Positions 32,290 to 41,721 of a stretch of DNA of 60,686 nt are shown piece by piece; within the stretch, counting starts at the first letter, position 1; each line of letters begins with the position of its first letter. Made by a program: the position numbers and the translations under genes. This DNA is from Oscillospiraceae bacterium (lineage in GTDB: Bacteria > Bacillota > Clostridia > UMGS1810). The DNA is taken from contig SVJK01000005.1 in assembly GCA_015069015.1 (NCBI GenBank), forward strand, positions 1-60,686, in the 5' to 3' direction. The notes beneath the pieces were generated by a model. It saw nothing but the letters and a program-made list of their open reading frames with translations. It searched no databases and had not been told where the DNA came from.

Positions 32290-32625
32290 TTACCTTTCGG
32301 TTATTGCTTTAATATTTTTACGAAGTTGTATGAAATCTTCTGTCACTGTCTGATATACGTCCATCATATTCAATGTTTGATATTTATGTGCAGCTATGTC
32401 ACGAAATCCGGCAATATTTCTCCAAGGGACTTGCTTATTTTTAGTTCTTAAATCGTCAGACAAGGCTTTAACAAGTTCACCAATATTTATGACCGTCATA
32501 CATAGTGCTCGTTTCATAATCTCACTACTGTCAAATTCCTTGAAATCAACACCCTCAATTATTTCGAGCGCAATATCAATTTCGCTGATTATCTTATCTA
32601 AAACAACCGCATCCCTACGCTGCAT
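32290..32625 (-). CDS. hepT: HepT-like ribonuclease toxin (DUF86)
   Basis: The 111-residue all-helical protein carries RDIAAHKY, the R-x4-H-x-Y catalytic and modification motif of HepT/HEPN toxins, inside the DUF86-typical context PWRNIAGFRDIAAHKYQTLN. HepT cuts RNA; its partner MntA silences it by adding AMP to the motif tyrosine. The start overlaps the end of the antitoxin gene by 11 bp. Confidence 0.88.
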   Translation of the reverse strand: MQRRDAVVLDKIISEIDIALEIIEGVDFKEFDSSEIMKRALCMTVINIGELVKALSDDLRTKNKQVPWRNIAGFRDIAAHKYQTLNMMDVYQTVTEDFIQLRKNIKAITER

Positions 32626-32902
32626 ATATTTCCACCGCCTTGTTTATATCAATCATCGCGCCCTCAGGCAAAGGTGCATGTATAATATCCACATCCACAC
32701 CAAGGATATCTTCAATTTTATATTTGATATCAGCTATAATAAGAAGCGATACAGCCATTGTCTCAAACTCAACCAGCAAATCAATATCACTATGTTCCGT
32801 ATTTGTCCCATCAGCATAAGAGCCAAAAAGTATTATTTTTGTTATTGGATAATTCTTGGCAACTTCACTGACAGCCTTTGTAATATGCTGTATTGTAGCC
32901 AT
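32615..32902 (-). CDS. mntA: MntA-like nucleotidyltransferase antitoxin
   Basis: The 95-residue minimal nucleotidyltransferase has FGSYADGTNTEHSDIDLLVEF, i.e. GS followed by DxD (metal ligands), split here as FGSYADGTNT and EHSDIDLLVEF. In HepT/MntA pairs this enzyme AMPylates the toxin. It precedes hepT in the same operon. A possible promoter region lies upstream in the A+T-rich gap to 33013. Confidence 0.88.
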   Translation of the reverse strand: MATIQHITKAVSEVAKNYPITKIILFGSYADGTNTEHSDIDLLVEFETMAVSLLIIADIKYKIEDILGVDVDIIHAPLPEGAMIDINKAVEIYAA

Positions 32903-33012
32903 TCAATCAACTCCTCACACTATTTTGCATTATATAACTTACATATCATTCGCAGATTCTTTCATTTTTATTATATCTACAATCATTTTAATTGTCAATA
33001 AAACTTCTTCAT

Positions 33013-33354
33013 TTATCTTTTGTCACTGTCCGAATAGCCCATTGCATAAACGATACCAAGTGTCCTCTGTTGTTTTTCTTTGCTCATAGTCCTGAACATA
33101 TCAAGAAGTTCCACCTCCACATCTGTGAGCCCGTTTAAAGTGTACTTATCTGCCGAAAGTCTTATATCAGTCCTTCCTATTATATAATCTACCGATACAT
33201 TGAATATATCAGCAAGCTTAGAGAGGGTTTCAACACTTGGCTGATGTATTCCCGATTCGTACGCGCTTATCATTTTTTGAGAAACATTGAGCTTAAGCGC
33301 CAAACCCACCTGATTGAGTCCTTTTTCTTTCCTGAGTTCCGCTATACGCTTCAT
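33013..33354 (-). CDS. XRE-family transcriptional regulator
   Basis: The 113-residue protein begins MKRIAELRKEKGLNQVGLAL and continues KLNVSQKMISAYESGIHQPS, then ETLSKLADIFNVSVDYIIG. This is a textbook HTH_3 domain with a C-terminal helix pair (TDVEVELLDMFRTMSKEKQQ). It is divergent from the zinc-ribbon gene at 33534. The gap holds two copies of ATATTCGT, one beside each candidate promoter, so it probably controls itself and its neighbour. Confidence 0.85.
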   Translation of the reverse strand: MKRIAELRKEKGLNQVGLALKLNVSQKMISAYESGIHQPSVETLSKLADIFNVSVDYIIGRTDIRLSADKYTLNGLTDVEVELLDMFRTMSKEKQQRTLGIVYAMGYSDSDKR

Positions 33355-33389
33355 ACAATCACCTCATATATACTTTATATGCATAATTA

Positions 33390-33439
33390 TATTCGTTATA
33401 CTTGACATATATAGTCGTTTGTGGTATATTTATATTCGT
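33390..33439 (+). promoter_or_regulatory. Promoter with repeated ATATTCGT boxes
   Basis: TTGACA (33402-33407), 17-bp spacer, TATATT (33425-33430). TATATTCGTTATAC (about 33389) and TATATTCGTAAAGC (about 33430) flank it as direct repeats and are candidate sites for the XRE protein. Confidence 0.65.
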
Positions 33440-33533
33440 AAAGCGTATTTAAGCTTTTTGCTGAGTGCAACGAGAAGATAGACTTTACTCTGTCACTCAA
33501 TAAGAAAATTCAAAAACAAAGGAGATTGGCAAA

Positions 33534-34094
33534 ATGAAAGAATGTCCAAATTGTAACGCAGAAATAAATGATTCTGCTGTCTTTTGTCCATCGTGCGGTA
33601 ATGCTATCAGTACCGACATGCAAACACAGCAAAATCATGATACTGAACGCCCGGTATCTCTTATTGATAAAATTAAAGCTAAACCCACATTATTAGTAAT
33701 TCCTGTTGTAATCATCGTGGCAATTATATTGTATTTCACAGTTTTTTCCTCTCCTCACTCCAGCCCGGAAGATGTTGTTGAAGCATTTGAAGATGCCATA
33801 AATAGCAGAGATGCAAAGGATTTGTACGAACTTGCAGCAGATCCAATACATCAGAAAAAAGCCGGAGTGACACCGGACGGAGTTGAAAAGTACAGAGAGT
33901 ATCTGTCAGACTGTGAAAGGGAATTTGGCCCGAACTTTAAAATCGACATTGATATTCATGATGTAAAAAAGGAAGAAAGTGATAGTGCAATTGTTTACGT
34001 TACCATGACTGTCAAATCCCGTTTTGGAACAGAAAGTGAAGAAACCGACATACGCACAACAAAAATAGATGGAAAATGGTATTGGGAAGATTAA
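33534..34094 (+). CDS. Zinc-ribbon membrane protein with DUF4878-like outer domain
   Basis: The 186-residue protein has ribbon CPNCNAEINDSAVFCPSCG, one membrane helix (TLLVIPVVIIVAIILYFTVF), and an outer domain starting SSPEDVVEAFEDAINSRDAK and ending TTKIDGKWYWED. The 'P...V..F..A....D...L' start and 'DGKWYW' end are typical of NTF2-like DUF4878 domains. CAAAGGAG precedes the ATG. It is probably followed in the same operon by the small lipoprotein at 34154. Confidence 0.78.
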   Translation: MKECPNCNAEINDSAVFCPSCGNAISTDMQTQQNHDTERPVSLIDKIKAKPTLLVIPVVIIVAIILYFTVFSSPHSSPEDVVEAFEDAINSRDAKDLYELAADPIHQKKAGVTPDGVEKYREYLSDCEREFGPNFKIDIDIHDVKKEESDSAIVYVTMTVKSRFGTESEETDIRTTKIDGKWYWED

Positions 34095-34153
34095 TGCCTG
34101 TATTACAACCTCATAAAAAATCACAACAGGTCACATGAAAGGATGCGTTTATA

Positions 34154-34366
34154 ATGAGAAAGTTTTTTTGTTTATTCATAATATCACTTACTATGTTATC
34201 GTTAGTTGGATGCGGAAGCGGCTCCTATTCCGGCGGCAGTGGATATTCTGACACATATAATAACGATTCAGAATATCGAAAAAACGTTAGTGATATTGCT
34301 GACGTATATGGTATTTCAGAAGCAGAAGTTGATGCTAAGATCAACGCAGTAACAGGCGGGAAATAA
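34154..34366 (+). CDS. Small lipoprotein, 70 residues
   Basis: Signal peptide MRKFFCLFIISLTMLSLVGC with lipobox LVGC. The mature part is Gly/Ser-rich (GSGSYSGGSGYSDTYNNDSE), then a short helical segment (YRKNVSDIADVYGISEAEVD). GAAAGGATG precedes the ATG at normal distance. Function unknown. Confidence 0.72.
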   Translation: MRKFFCLFIISLTMLSLVGCGSGSYSGGSGYSDTYNNDSEYRKNVSDIADVYGISEAEVDAKINAVTGGK

Positions 34367-34410
34367 CCAAAATATAATCAATATATTAATTAGGAAAGGG
34401 AGAAGTATTA

Positions 34411-34589
34411 ATGAACGAAAATCACGAATTAAATGACATGATTAAAAATATTTGGTACACTATGTAACATCAGGCGAAAAACGTAAAAACCATCAAAAAA
34501 CCGTGAGCGGAAAATGGTCATGCAAAAATTGCGGAACATTAAATAACAGCACAGATATACAATGCAAGGATTGCGGCAAATACAGATAG
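34411..34589 (+). pseudogene. Small zinc-ribbon protein broken by a one-base deletion
   Basis: GGAAAGGGAG precedes ATG 34411 (MNENHELNDMIK...). The frame stops after 18 codons. If one A is added to the A5 run at 34444-34448 it reads on for 59 codons through LVHYVTSGEKRKN and ends in a four-Cys ribbon (WSCKNCGTLNNSTDIQCKDC). It would be a soluble ribbon protein of the same family as its neighbours. It may be a true mutation, slippage control, or an assembly error. Confidence 0.55.
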
Positions 34590-34698
34590 ATATTAAAATC
34601 CCAAAAACAGAGATCAAAACAATTTTACTTCTATTTTTACACTCCCTTACATTATTTTTACAATATAATTCTTTACCAAAAATTAACCAATTTTTGTC

Positions 34699-34758
34699 TT
34701 GATTATTCCATTCATTAGTGCTATAATGAAATGCGGTGCGAAAAAGCACCGCATTTTT
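34699..34758 (+). promoter_or_regulatory. Antiporter promoter followed at once by a terminator-like hairpin
   Basis: TTGATT (34699-34704), 17-bp spacer and TATAAT (34722-34727). Hairpin AATGCGGTGC/GCACCGCATT with T-tract occupies 34730-34758. The expected transcript start falls inside the hairpin's 5' arm, so the hairpin acts either on upstream transcripts or at the 5' end of this one. Confidence 0.65.
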
Positions 34759-34794
34759 CATTTAATATTTCTTTACATACAAAGGAGAATTTTT

Positions 34795-36093
34795 ATGAGT
34801 ACATTATTATCAGTTTCAATTGCTCTTTTAGTAGGACTTTTGATGACAAGAGCATTCAAGCCTTTGAAACTTCCTTCAGTTACTGCATACCTCATTGCAG
34901 GTGTTCTTATTGGCCCCTACTGCATGGGAAGACTCGGAATTTCAGGTCTTGGTTTTTCAAGTCACGATGCCGTGGCGGCACTTGGTCTCATTTCAGAAGT
35001 TGCGCTTGGTTTCATTGCTTTTTCCATAGGCAGTGAGTTCCGTCTTGATGACCTTAAAAAGACAGGAAAACAGGCAACGGTTATAGGTATTGTACAGGCA
35101 CTTGTAGCAACACTTTTTGTTGATGTGGCACTTTATGTTCTTCATCTTTTAATGCCTGACAAACTCACACTTCCTCAGGTTATCACCCTCGGTGCAATCG
35201 CAACAGCAACAGCGCCTGCGGCAACTTTAATGGTTGTTCGTCAGTACAAGGCAAAAGGCCCTTTAACAAATCTTTTGCTCCCCATTGTTGCTCTTGACGA
35301 TGCAGTCGGTCTTATTGTTTTTGCGGTGTCTTTCGGAATTGCAAAAACCCTTATTTCAGGAACTGTAGATTTTATCTCTATTATAATTAACCCCCTTGTT
35401 GAAATTCTTTGTTCTCTCACTTTGGGTGCTGTTATGGGCTGGATTCTCACTCAACTTGAAAAACTTTTCAATTCAAACACAAACAGACTTAATATGACAA
35501 TTGCATTTGTGTTTTTAACAGTATCCCTTTCAATGCTTGATTTCCACGTAGGACCTGTTCACATCAGTTTTTCATCACTTCTTGTGTGCATGATGCTCGG
35601 AACAATCTTTTGTAACATCTGTCCCCTCTCCCACGACCTTATGGGCATGGCAGACAAGTGGACATCTCCGCTTTTTGCACTCTTTTTTGTAATCAGCGGT
35701 GCCGAACTTGAACTTGGCGTATTTGGTGACATGGCAATTGTGATTGTGGGAATTGTCTACATCATCTTCCGTTCTCTCGGAAAATATTTTGGCTCATACG
35801 CGAGTGCAAAGGCAACAAAATGCGATTCAAACATCTGCAAATATCTCGGAATCACTCTTCTTCCCCAGGCGGGAGTTGCTCTTGGAATGTGTGCAACTGC
35901 AATGCAACTTGGCGAAGATGGAAACCTCATAAGAAACATCACACTTTTTGCAGTGCTTATCTATGAACTGGTAGGTCCCCTTCTCACAAGACAGGCTCTT
36001 ATGGCTGCAGGTGACATAAAACCCATGTCAGATGAAGTAAAGATGCGCAGACATCACAAATTAGAGCACGCAAAATCCATGAAAAATCAATAA
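34795..36093 (+). CDS. Cation:proton antiporter, CPA2 (Kef/NapA) type
   Basis: The protein is about 432 residues from ATG 34795 behind AAAGGAG. It has about twelve membrane helices, with PSVTAYLIAGVLIGPYCMG near the N-terminus (the CPA2 'GYLLAGI.IGP' block). TLGAIATATAPAATLMVVRQ and LPIVALDDAVGLIVFAV hold the conserved unwound helix and the Asp-Asp ion-binding pair (ALDD). There is no RCK/TrkA-N domain, so it is closer to the short Na+/H+ exchangers than to KefB/C. It likely exports Na+ or K+ in exchange for protons. Confidence 0.88.
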   Translation: MSTLLSVSIALLVGLLMTRAFKPLKLPSVTAYLIAGVLIGPYCMGRLGISGLGFSSHDAVAALGLISEVALGFIAFSIGSEFRLDDLKKTGKQATVIGIVQALVATLFVDVALYVLHLLMPDKLTLPQVITLGAIATATAPAATLMVVRQYKAKGPLTNLLLPIVALDDAVGLIVFAVSFGIAKTLISGTVDFISIIINPLVEILCSLTLGAVMGWILTQLEKLFNSNTNRLNMTIAFVFLTVSLSMLDFHVGPVHISFSSLLVCMMLGTIFCNICPLSHDLMGMADKWTSPLFALFFVISGAELELGVFGDMAIVIVGIVYIIFRSLGKYFGSYASAKATKCDSNICKYLGITLLPQAGVALGMCATAMQLGEDGNLIRNITLFAVLIYELVGPLLTRQALMAAGDIKPMSDEVKMRRHHKLEHAKSMKNQ

Positions 36094-36106
36094 TGAGGAT
36101 TATGAT

Positions 36107-36271
36107 ATGGAACCAAAGGACTATATCCTCACCCGTATTGATGGTGAGTATGCATATTTAAAAGACATAGAATCAGACAATGAGATTTTTATTGCTCTTG
36201 CACTTTTGCCTGAAGGTGCAGACATAGGATGCAAAATTCATCAGGAAATATTTGAATATACGATTATATAA
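36107..36271 (+). CDS. Small protein, DUF3006-like
   Basis: The 54-residue protein MEPKDYILTRIDGEYAYLKD...ALLPEGADIGCKIHQEIFEYTII follows the antiporter by 13 bp with GAGGA upstream. The pattern 'DR.EG..A.L.......I.....LLPEGA..GD.....' is that of DUF3006 proteins, small beta-barrels of unknown role. Probably co-transcribed with the antiporter. Confidence 0.6.
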   Translation: MEPKDYILTRIDGEYAYLKDIESDNEIFIALALLPEGADIGCKIHQEIFEYTII

Positions 36272-36279
36272 GAACAAAA

Positions 36280-36588
36280 GGGAATGTAAAAAAAGTCCAG
36301 ACCGCAATAAGGCAGTAATAATAAGCAATACAGAGTATTAATTAGCCTGTAAATCATTTGAATTTACTACAAATGTTGAAAAACATTTCCAGATGTTTTT
36401 CTTCAAATATATGCCTTTTTGCTATTGCCAAATCTCACCACTCGCAGTACCTTTGTACAGCTTCGGGTTACCACTCAAAGCATGGCTCTGCCTTGCTTTG
36501 AGTTCGATTTGACAATTCTGAATCTTTTTTTCTATTCCCCAAAGTGGCTGTAAATTAATTTGCCGAATTAATTTACAGCCACTTTTGA
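36280..36588 (-). repeat. Covarying dispersed element (family 2), copy C
   Basis: The element is 36280-36540 in minus orientation, with hairpin GTGGCTGTAAATTAATT/AATTAATTTACAGCCAC at 36544-36585 next to its left end. It is nearly identical to copy A in the core; the outer stem reads ATTGTCAAATC/GATTTGGCAAT (one T-G wobble). Ends are GGGGAATAGAAAAAAAG and CTTTTTTTACATTCCC. No gene lies between 36272 and 36670. Confidence 0.8.
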
Positions 36589-36604
36589 TATATATATATG
36601 ACAT

Positions 36605-36633
36605 TTGACAACGCCCTCTTGCTATGGTAATAT
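36605..36633 (+). promoter_or_regulatory. Promoter of the ligase/repeat-protein operon
   Basis: TTGACA (36605-36610), 17-bp spacer, TAATAT (36628-36633). Start site near 36640 rules out upstream start codons of the next gene. Confidence 0.75.
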
Positions 36634-36670
36634 TAGGATGTATGTAAATTCAGGAAGGGAACTGATTATT

Positions 36671-38026
36671 TTGAAGAAAAACAAGTCTCAGAGTCCCGGT
36701 CTCAGATGGTGCGAATATGTTTTTGACATATATCTGGGGCTTTTGCTTTCAGCATTCATACTCATATGTGCTCCTTACGAAAATATTCTGGACGTTAAAT
36801 ATGGTCTTTTCTATGGCATATGCGGTGGTTTCATAATTGTGATGACATTATCTGTTATTGAGCTTTTGTTTATAAAACAGTTGAAAATGGCAGACCTTTT
36901 AAAAAAACTTAAAGATAACAAATGGATGATATTCCTTATTGTTATGTATCTTGTCTCAACTCTCATATCAGGCATAACGTCACCTTATGACTATGATTAT
37001 ATGACAGGATTTTCAAGAAACGAAGGCTTTATCACCCAGGGAATATATATGCTTACTCTTTTGTTTTCCTGCTTTTTCGGTAGAATAAAGAATTGGCACA
37101 TATATCTGTTTGGTGCAGTATGCATAGTTTTTTCCTTGCTTTGTTTTGTGCAGGTTGCAGGATATAATCCCTTTATGCTTTACCCCGAAGGATATAATTA
37201 TCACGATGCCTATGTTGCCTATTCGGGAGAATATGTGGGAACAATCGGAAACGCAGATTTGGTGTCGGCATTTCTTTCTATGGCATCATCCCTTTTCTTT
37301 GCTCTTATTTTCACAGAAAAGGGAATCAAAAAAACAATGGTGGCAATATTCTTTACATTTTCCTTCTTGGCCCTGTTGCTCATAAAGGTTGCTGCCGGAA
37401 TCCTTGCTTTTTTTGCATTTTTACTTCTGTTCTTTCCACTGTATGCATACTCAAAGCATAAAAATTGGTTCAGAAGAATTCTCACAGCAGAAGTTATCGT
37501 GATTTTTCTGGGGGTCATCATTTTTTATGTGTGGGATTTTGGAAAAAACGGAACTTTTTATGACATTCATTTGCTTCTTCACGGAAATCTCACTCCCCGG
37601 TCAGGCTCAGGACGAATTCATATATACAGTCAGGTGATTTCAAAAATTCCCGATCATTTCTGGTTTGGAACAGGTCCTGACAGTATGGCAATGTGGGAAC
37701 TTGAAGGGTTTTCAAAATATATTGAATCTCTTGGTCAGACTGTCACAAGAGGAATTGACGTTGCCCACAGTGAATATCTGAACATATTGGCACAACAGGG
37801 ATTTATATCTTTCATATTCTTTGTTGCCCTTATTATATACTGCATCGTTACATTTTTCAAAGAAGAAAAAAATATAAAAAATATAGTTTTGGTGTCACCG
37901 GCTTTTGCATATCTTATTCAGGCATTTTTCGGATTTTCCATGTGCCTTGTGGCGCCCATATTCTGGACTTTTATCGGAATGATGACGAGAAAAAAGGAGG
38001 ACGAACAAAATGAGACAGTTATGTAG
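36671..38026 (+). CDS. O-antigen ligase-like (Wzy_C) membrane protein
   Basis: The protein is about 451 residues from TTG 36671 (GGAAGGGA upstream, after the promoter). It has ten or more membrane helices and a long outer loop: PRSGSGRIHIYSQVISKIPD, FWFGTGPDSMAMWE, then VAHSEYLNILAQQGFISF. The 'R...W..........P..G.G......H..yl......G' layout is that of Wzy_C family ligases and polymerases, which in Gram-positives attach or polymerise surface glycans or glycosylate proteins. It overlaps the large repeat protein gene by 17 bp, so that exported protein is a candidate acceptor. Confidence 0.82.
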   Translation: MKKNKSQSPGLRWCEYVFDIYLGLLLSAFILICAPYENILDVKYGLFYGICGGFIIVMTLSVIELLFIKQLKMADLLKKLKDNKWMIFLIVMYLVSTLISGITSPYDYDYMTGFSRNEGFITQGIYMLTLLFSCFFGRIKNWHIYLFGAVCIVFSLLCFVQVAGYNPFMLYPEGYNYHDAYVAYSGEYVGTIGNADLVSAFLSMASSLFFALIFTEKGIKKTMVAIFFTFSFLALLLIKVAAGILAFFAFLLLFFPLYAYSKHKNWFRRILTAEVIVIFLGVIIFYVWDFGKNGTFYDIHLLLHGNLTPRSGSGRIHIYSQVISKIPDHFWFGTGPDSMAMWELEGFSKYIESLGQTVTRGIDVAHSEYLNILAQQGFISFIFFVALIIYCIVTFFKEEKNIKNIVLVSPAFAYLIQAFFGFSMCLVAPIFWTFIGMMTRKKEDEQNETVM

Positions 38027-41000
38027 GCAAATGATTTCACTGAATCTCACCATAGTGCTGTGCATTATGCTGGCTTTTTCTATGCCTGTTTTTGCAGATG
38101 GTGAATCTGTCACCGTTACATATTACAGCAATGGCGGTCAGACAGGGGCAGGAGAAACTCAGGTTGAACGGACATATGTTAGTAACTCACCTGTAGAAAT
38201 TGAAGGAGATGACCTTTTTAGTAAAAGCGGATATGTTTTTCTGTATTGGGAAAAGGGATATTCAAAATTTACCGCATCTTCTGTATGCACATTTTCATCT
38301 GACACATACCTTACTGCCGTATGGGGATATGCCAGAGCGGTATATCACGGAAACGGTGGCAAAACCCTCACAGGGCAAACCAAGACCGAGCAGTATATAA
38401 ACTATTACTGGTCAGGCGAAAAATTTTCGGGCAATAACTTTTTAAGAGACGGATATCTTTTCACGGGATGGAACACATCTCCCGACGGATCAGGAAACTG
38501 GATAGCACCCGGAAGTTCCATGAAGACATCAGGCACCTACGAACTTTATGCTCAATGGGAAAAACTTCCCGAGTCCGGATGCTATATCACCTACTGTGCA
38601 GGAGGTACCGATATTTTCGGAGGCAGAGAATACACTTTCCAAAGCGTGGATTCCTATCCTGCAAACGTTACTCTCCTCCCCCAGACAGACACAGACGAAT
38701 ATATTCATGCCGGTTGGGTAACACCTGACAAAATCTATTATTTTTCCGGAGACACAATTTCCGTTGATGAAAATACTACTCTCACTCCTGCATTTGCAAA
38801 AAAGGAAATTCCGTCAAACTTCATTCAGGCAATCTATAGCGGAAACGGCGGAAGAAGACCTAACGGAGGCTCTCTTTTAATTCAGAATACCTCCAACGGA
38901 AATCTGAAACTCTATAGCGTCGGACAATTCCACAAAGACGGTCACTATCTTTCTTCCTGGAATACTTCCCCCGACGGAAGCGGTACAGAATTTGCTGTTT
39001 CAGGCAGTCTGGATTATTATACTCACCAATCCAAAACCTACACCCTTTATGCTCAATGGGAAAAGGGCGCAGACAAGTTCATCACCTATGTGGGCAACGG
39101 CGGATATGTGAGAGGACAGGGAAAAGACTACCTGTATCAGGAACTTTCATCCTATGAAGATGTTGAAATCCTGCCTGCTGACACATTCTATAACAAAGAT
39201 TACAGAATTGTCGGCTGGGAGGATTATGAGAAAAACTTATACTTCCCGGGAATGACATATGATTTTGACGGACATAAAACTTTGAAGGCAAAGTGGGGAT
39301 ACGGAAGCATTACATACCATAATATCCACCCTGAAACCCTTGAGGTTTTAGAGAGTGAAACCCAGATTATTGAAGACTGGGACGACTGTGTATATGACGA
39401 ATATAAATATACCCTTGACGGTTATCTCTTTGCAGGCTGGAATACAGAGCCTGACGGAAGCGGTCATTGGGTTGTTCCCGAAATGGAAATAGAAACTTAT
39501 ATAGGAAATATAAATCTCTACACCATCTGGGAAAAAGCACCCAATTCTGACTATTGGTTCAGATATTCTGCCAACAAAACAGATGTTTTTGGCGGCAAAG
39601 CCTTCAGTTATCAGGGACTTGACGAAAGTCCCCAAAAGGTTCTCCTCGCACCCATGGAAGATAACGGTAATTTCATTTATGTTGGATGGTCACCAAGTTT
39701 ATTTTATTCTGACATCTTTGCACCTCAAGAGGAGGCCGAGGTTAAATCAAAAACCACACTCTATGCAAGATATGAAGAAAACAGATATGACAAAGCCGCT
39801 GCCATATATTATGCAAATGGTGGAAGCGGATATCTGGGTGGCACAGCAAAGTATTCTCACGGATATGCATCTGTGGGCGGACTCACCCTCTATGATGCAA
39901 GGGTATTCCACAAAGAAGGATACTACCTCACAGGCTGGAACACTTCCCCTGACGGAAGCGGTACAAATTATGAAATCGGACAAATAATCAGAGATTTTAA
40001 TACAACCAAAAAACTCTATGCACAATGGGAAAAAGGTGCTGATAAGTTTATTACATATATTGCCTCCGACAATTCACATCAAGGCGACGGAGCAAGAACA
40101 CCCGATGGAAAAACCTATGTATATTCACCTGTAGACTCCTATGACAGTGTCACATTGCAATCAGGTGATATCTTCACAAATTCCGAATATTCTTTCATAG
40201 GTTGGAAGGATGAAAGCGGCACAAAATATACGGAAGGTCAAACTTACGATTTAGGAAGTCATAAGACTCTCTATGCAATGTGGGGACACGGAAGAATAAC
40301 CTACAACATCACAGATCCTTCCACCCAAGACACAAAGAGTTCAGAAACAGTATATTATACATATTCCGACGAGATAAAACATATCAGCAGTTCAGGCTTC
40401 GCCGGATTTGAATTTGCAGGATGGAACACAGAGCCTGATGGCAGCGGAGAGGCATATCTTCCCGGCACAACCATCGATGCGGATTTTGGCATAAAAAATC
40501 TCTATTCTGTGTGGGAACCCCTGCCCACCGGTCAATATTATGTAAAATTTGACTCCGTAAAAACCACAGTACTGAAAGACAGGGCATTTGTATATAAGGA
40601 AGTTGAAAACTTCGACTCCCCCGTAACCCTCATTGACGGCTACGATACAGAGAAACTTCTTTTCCTTGGTTGGAAATTGCCCGACGGAACCATTCACGCA
40701 GCAGGTGAAAAGGTTATGCTCTCGCTCAACCCGACTCTGAATGCAAGTACTGCTTTTAACCGCTGGACAACAGTTATTATGTATGGAAACGGCGGAAAAT
40801 TTGAAAACGGCTCCACAGTAAGATATAAAAACACTTCCTCAGGCAATCTTACTCTCTACAACTCCGACGACTTTATCCCGAGCGGACGAAAATTCATCGG
40901 TTGGAACACATCTCCCGACGGCTCAGGAAAAAGTTATACCCCCGACGACACTTTCCCGGGTATGCATTCCACATATACAACAAGGCTCTATGCACAGTGG

Positions 41001-41612
41001 GAAGAGCCTGACGATTCTGTCGGTCTGACCTTTACAGACTGCTCATTCACCCTTGACGGCGTCAAGGCATCTCTTGATGTTAACTATATCAAAGAGGATA
41101 CCATTGCAGTCTTAGGTCTTTATGACGAATCGGGAAGACTCCTCGGCACAGATACGGCAACCATAAAGCAAACCGATGTGCAGGTTGGTTTTTATGTTCC
41201 CTATACAGGCGACAACAAAGATGTTTTTGCAAAGGTAATACTTGTTGATTCATTGGATAATATGAAACCAATAGGAAAAGCCCCCTCTGTCTGGGCAACG
41301 GAATTGGTGGTGGAATCTCCTCACCCCTATCCCAACAGTTCAAACGAAACATATGAAATTTCCACTTCAAGAGACTGCGAAAGCATAAGCATTACATTCT
41401 CACAAGAAACAAAAACCGAAAGAAGTTTCGATAAAATTTACATCAAGGATAAAAACGGAACCACAGTCGGAACATATTCCGGAACAGACCTTGCCGGAGA
41501 AACCATTACGGTGAGCGGTAACAAGATTTACATTAACCTTAAATCCGACGGAAGTTCAAACTACTACGGCTTCAAGATTACTGATATTAAGGTGAATCCA
41601 AAAGCAGACTAA
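38010..41612 (+). CDS. Giant exported InlB-B-repeat-like protein
   Basis: The 1200-residue protein has a signal peptide (LNLTIVLCIMLAFSMPVFA) and about a dozen Listeria-Bacteroides/InlB B-type repeats. These are recognisable by 'Y.GNGG', 'GY.F.GWNTSPDGSG' and 'LYAQWEK' (for example 38466, 38960, 39435, 39940, 40425, 40905). The repeats alternate in two types (AVYHGNGG..YAQWEK and FITYVGNGG..LKAKWG), suggesting duplication of a two-repeat unit. The last about 190 residues differ: an immunoglobulin-like part and a CUB-like domain (ESISITFSQETKTERSF...). No LPxTG, SLH or membrane anchor is visible. AAAAAGGAGG precedes the ATG. Likely an adhesin or matrix protein. Confidence 0.82.
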   Translation: MRQLCRQMISLNLTIVLCIMLAFSMPVFADGESVTVTYYSNGGQTGAGETQVERTYVSNSPVEIEGDDLFSKSGYVFLYWEKGYSKFTASSVCTFSSDTYLTAVWGYARAVYHGNGGKTLTGQTKTEQYINYYWSGEKFSGNNFLRDGYLFTGWNTSPDGSGNWIAPGSSMKTSGTYELYAQWEKLPESGCYITYCAGGTDIFGGREYTFQSVDSYPANVTLLPQTDTDEYIHAGWVTPDKIYYFSGDTISVDENTTLTPAFAKKEIPSNFIQAIYSGNGGRRPNGGSLLIQNTSNGNLKLYSVGQFHKDGHYLSSWNTSPDGSGTEFAVSGSLDYYTHQSKTYTLYAQWEKGADKFITYVGNGGYVRGQGKDYLYQELSSYEDVEILPADTFYNKDYRIVGWEDYEKNLYFPGMTYDFDGHKTLKAKWGYGSITYHNIHPETLEVLESETQIIEDWDDCVYDEYKYTLDGYLFAGWNTEPDGSGHWVVPEMEIETYIGNINLYTIWEKAPNSDYWFRYSANKTDVFGGKAFSYQGLDESPQKVLLAPMEDNGNFIYVGWSPSLFYSDIFAPQEEAEVKSKTTLYARYEENRYDKAAAIYYANGGSGYLGGTAKYSHGYASVGGLTLYDARVFHKEGYYLTGWNTSPDGSGTNYEIGQIIRDFNTTKKLYAQWEKGADKFITYIASDNSHQGDGARTPDGKTYVYSPVDSYDSVTLQSGDIFTNSEYSFIGWKDESGTKYTEGQTYDLGSHKTLYAMWGHGRITYNITDPSTQDTKSSETVYYTYSDEIKHISSSGFAGFEFAGWNTEPDGSGEAYLPGTTIDADFGIKNLYSVWEPLPTGQYYVKFDSVKTTVLKDRAFVYKEVENFDSPVTLIDGYDTEKLLFLGWKLPDGTIHAAGEKVMLSLNPTLNASTAFNRWTTVIMYGNGGKFENGSTVRYKNTSSGNLTLYNSDDFIPSGRKFIGWNTSPDGSGKSYTPDDTFPGMHSTYTTRLYAQWEEPDDSVGLTFTDCSFTLDGVKASLDVNYIKEDTIAVLGLYDESGRLLGTDTATIKQTDVQVGFYVPYTGDNKDVFAKVILVDSLDNMKPIGKAPSVWATELVVESPHPYPNSSNETYEISTSRDCESISITFSQETKTERSFDKIYIKDKNGTTVGTYSGTDLAGETITVSGNKIYINLKSDGSSNYYGFKITDIKVNPKAD

Positions 41613-41674
41613 GCCCGCGCTCACGTGGTGAGGGCTTGCCGAACCAAACCTTTTGTAAATTCCTATACAGCAAA

Positions 41675-41720
41675 AAATGTGGGTATAAAAATTCGTTTGA
41701 ATTTTTATACCCACATTTTT
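41675..41720. terminator. Bidirectional terminator
   Basis: TGTGGGTATAAAAATTC pairs perfectly with GAATTTTTATACCCACA around GTTT, between convergent genes; A's on the left and T's on the right. Confidence 0.88.
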
Positions 41721-41721
41721 A

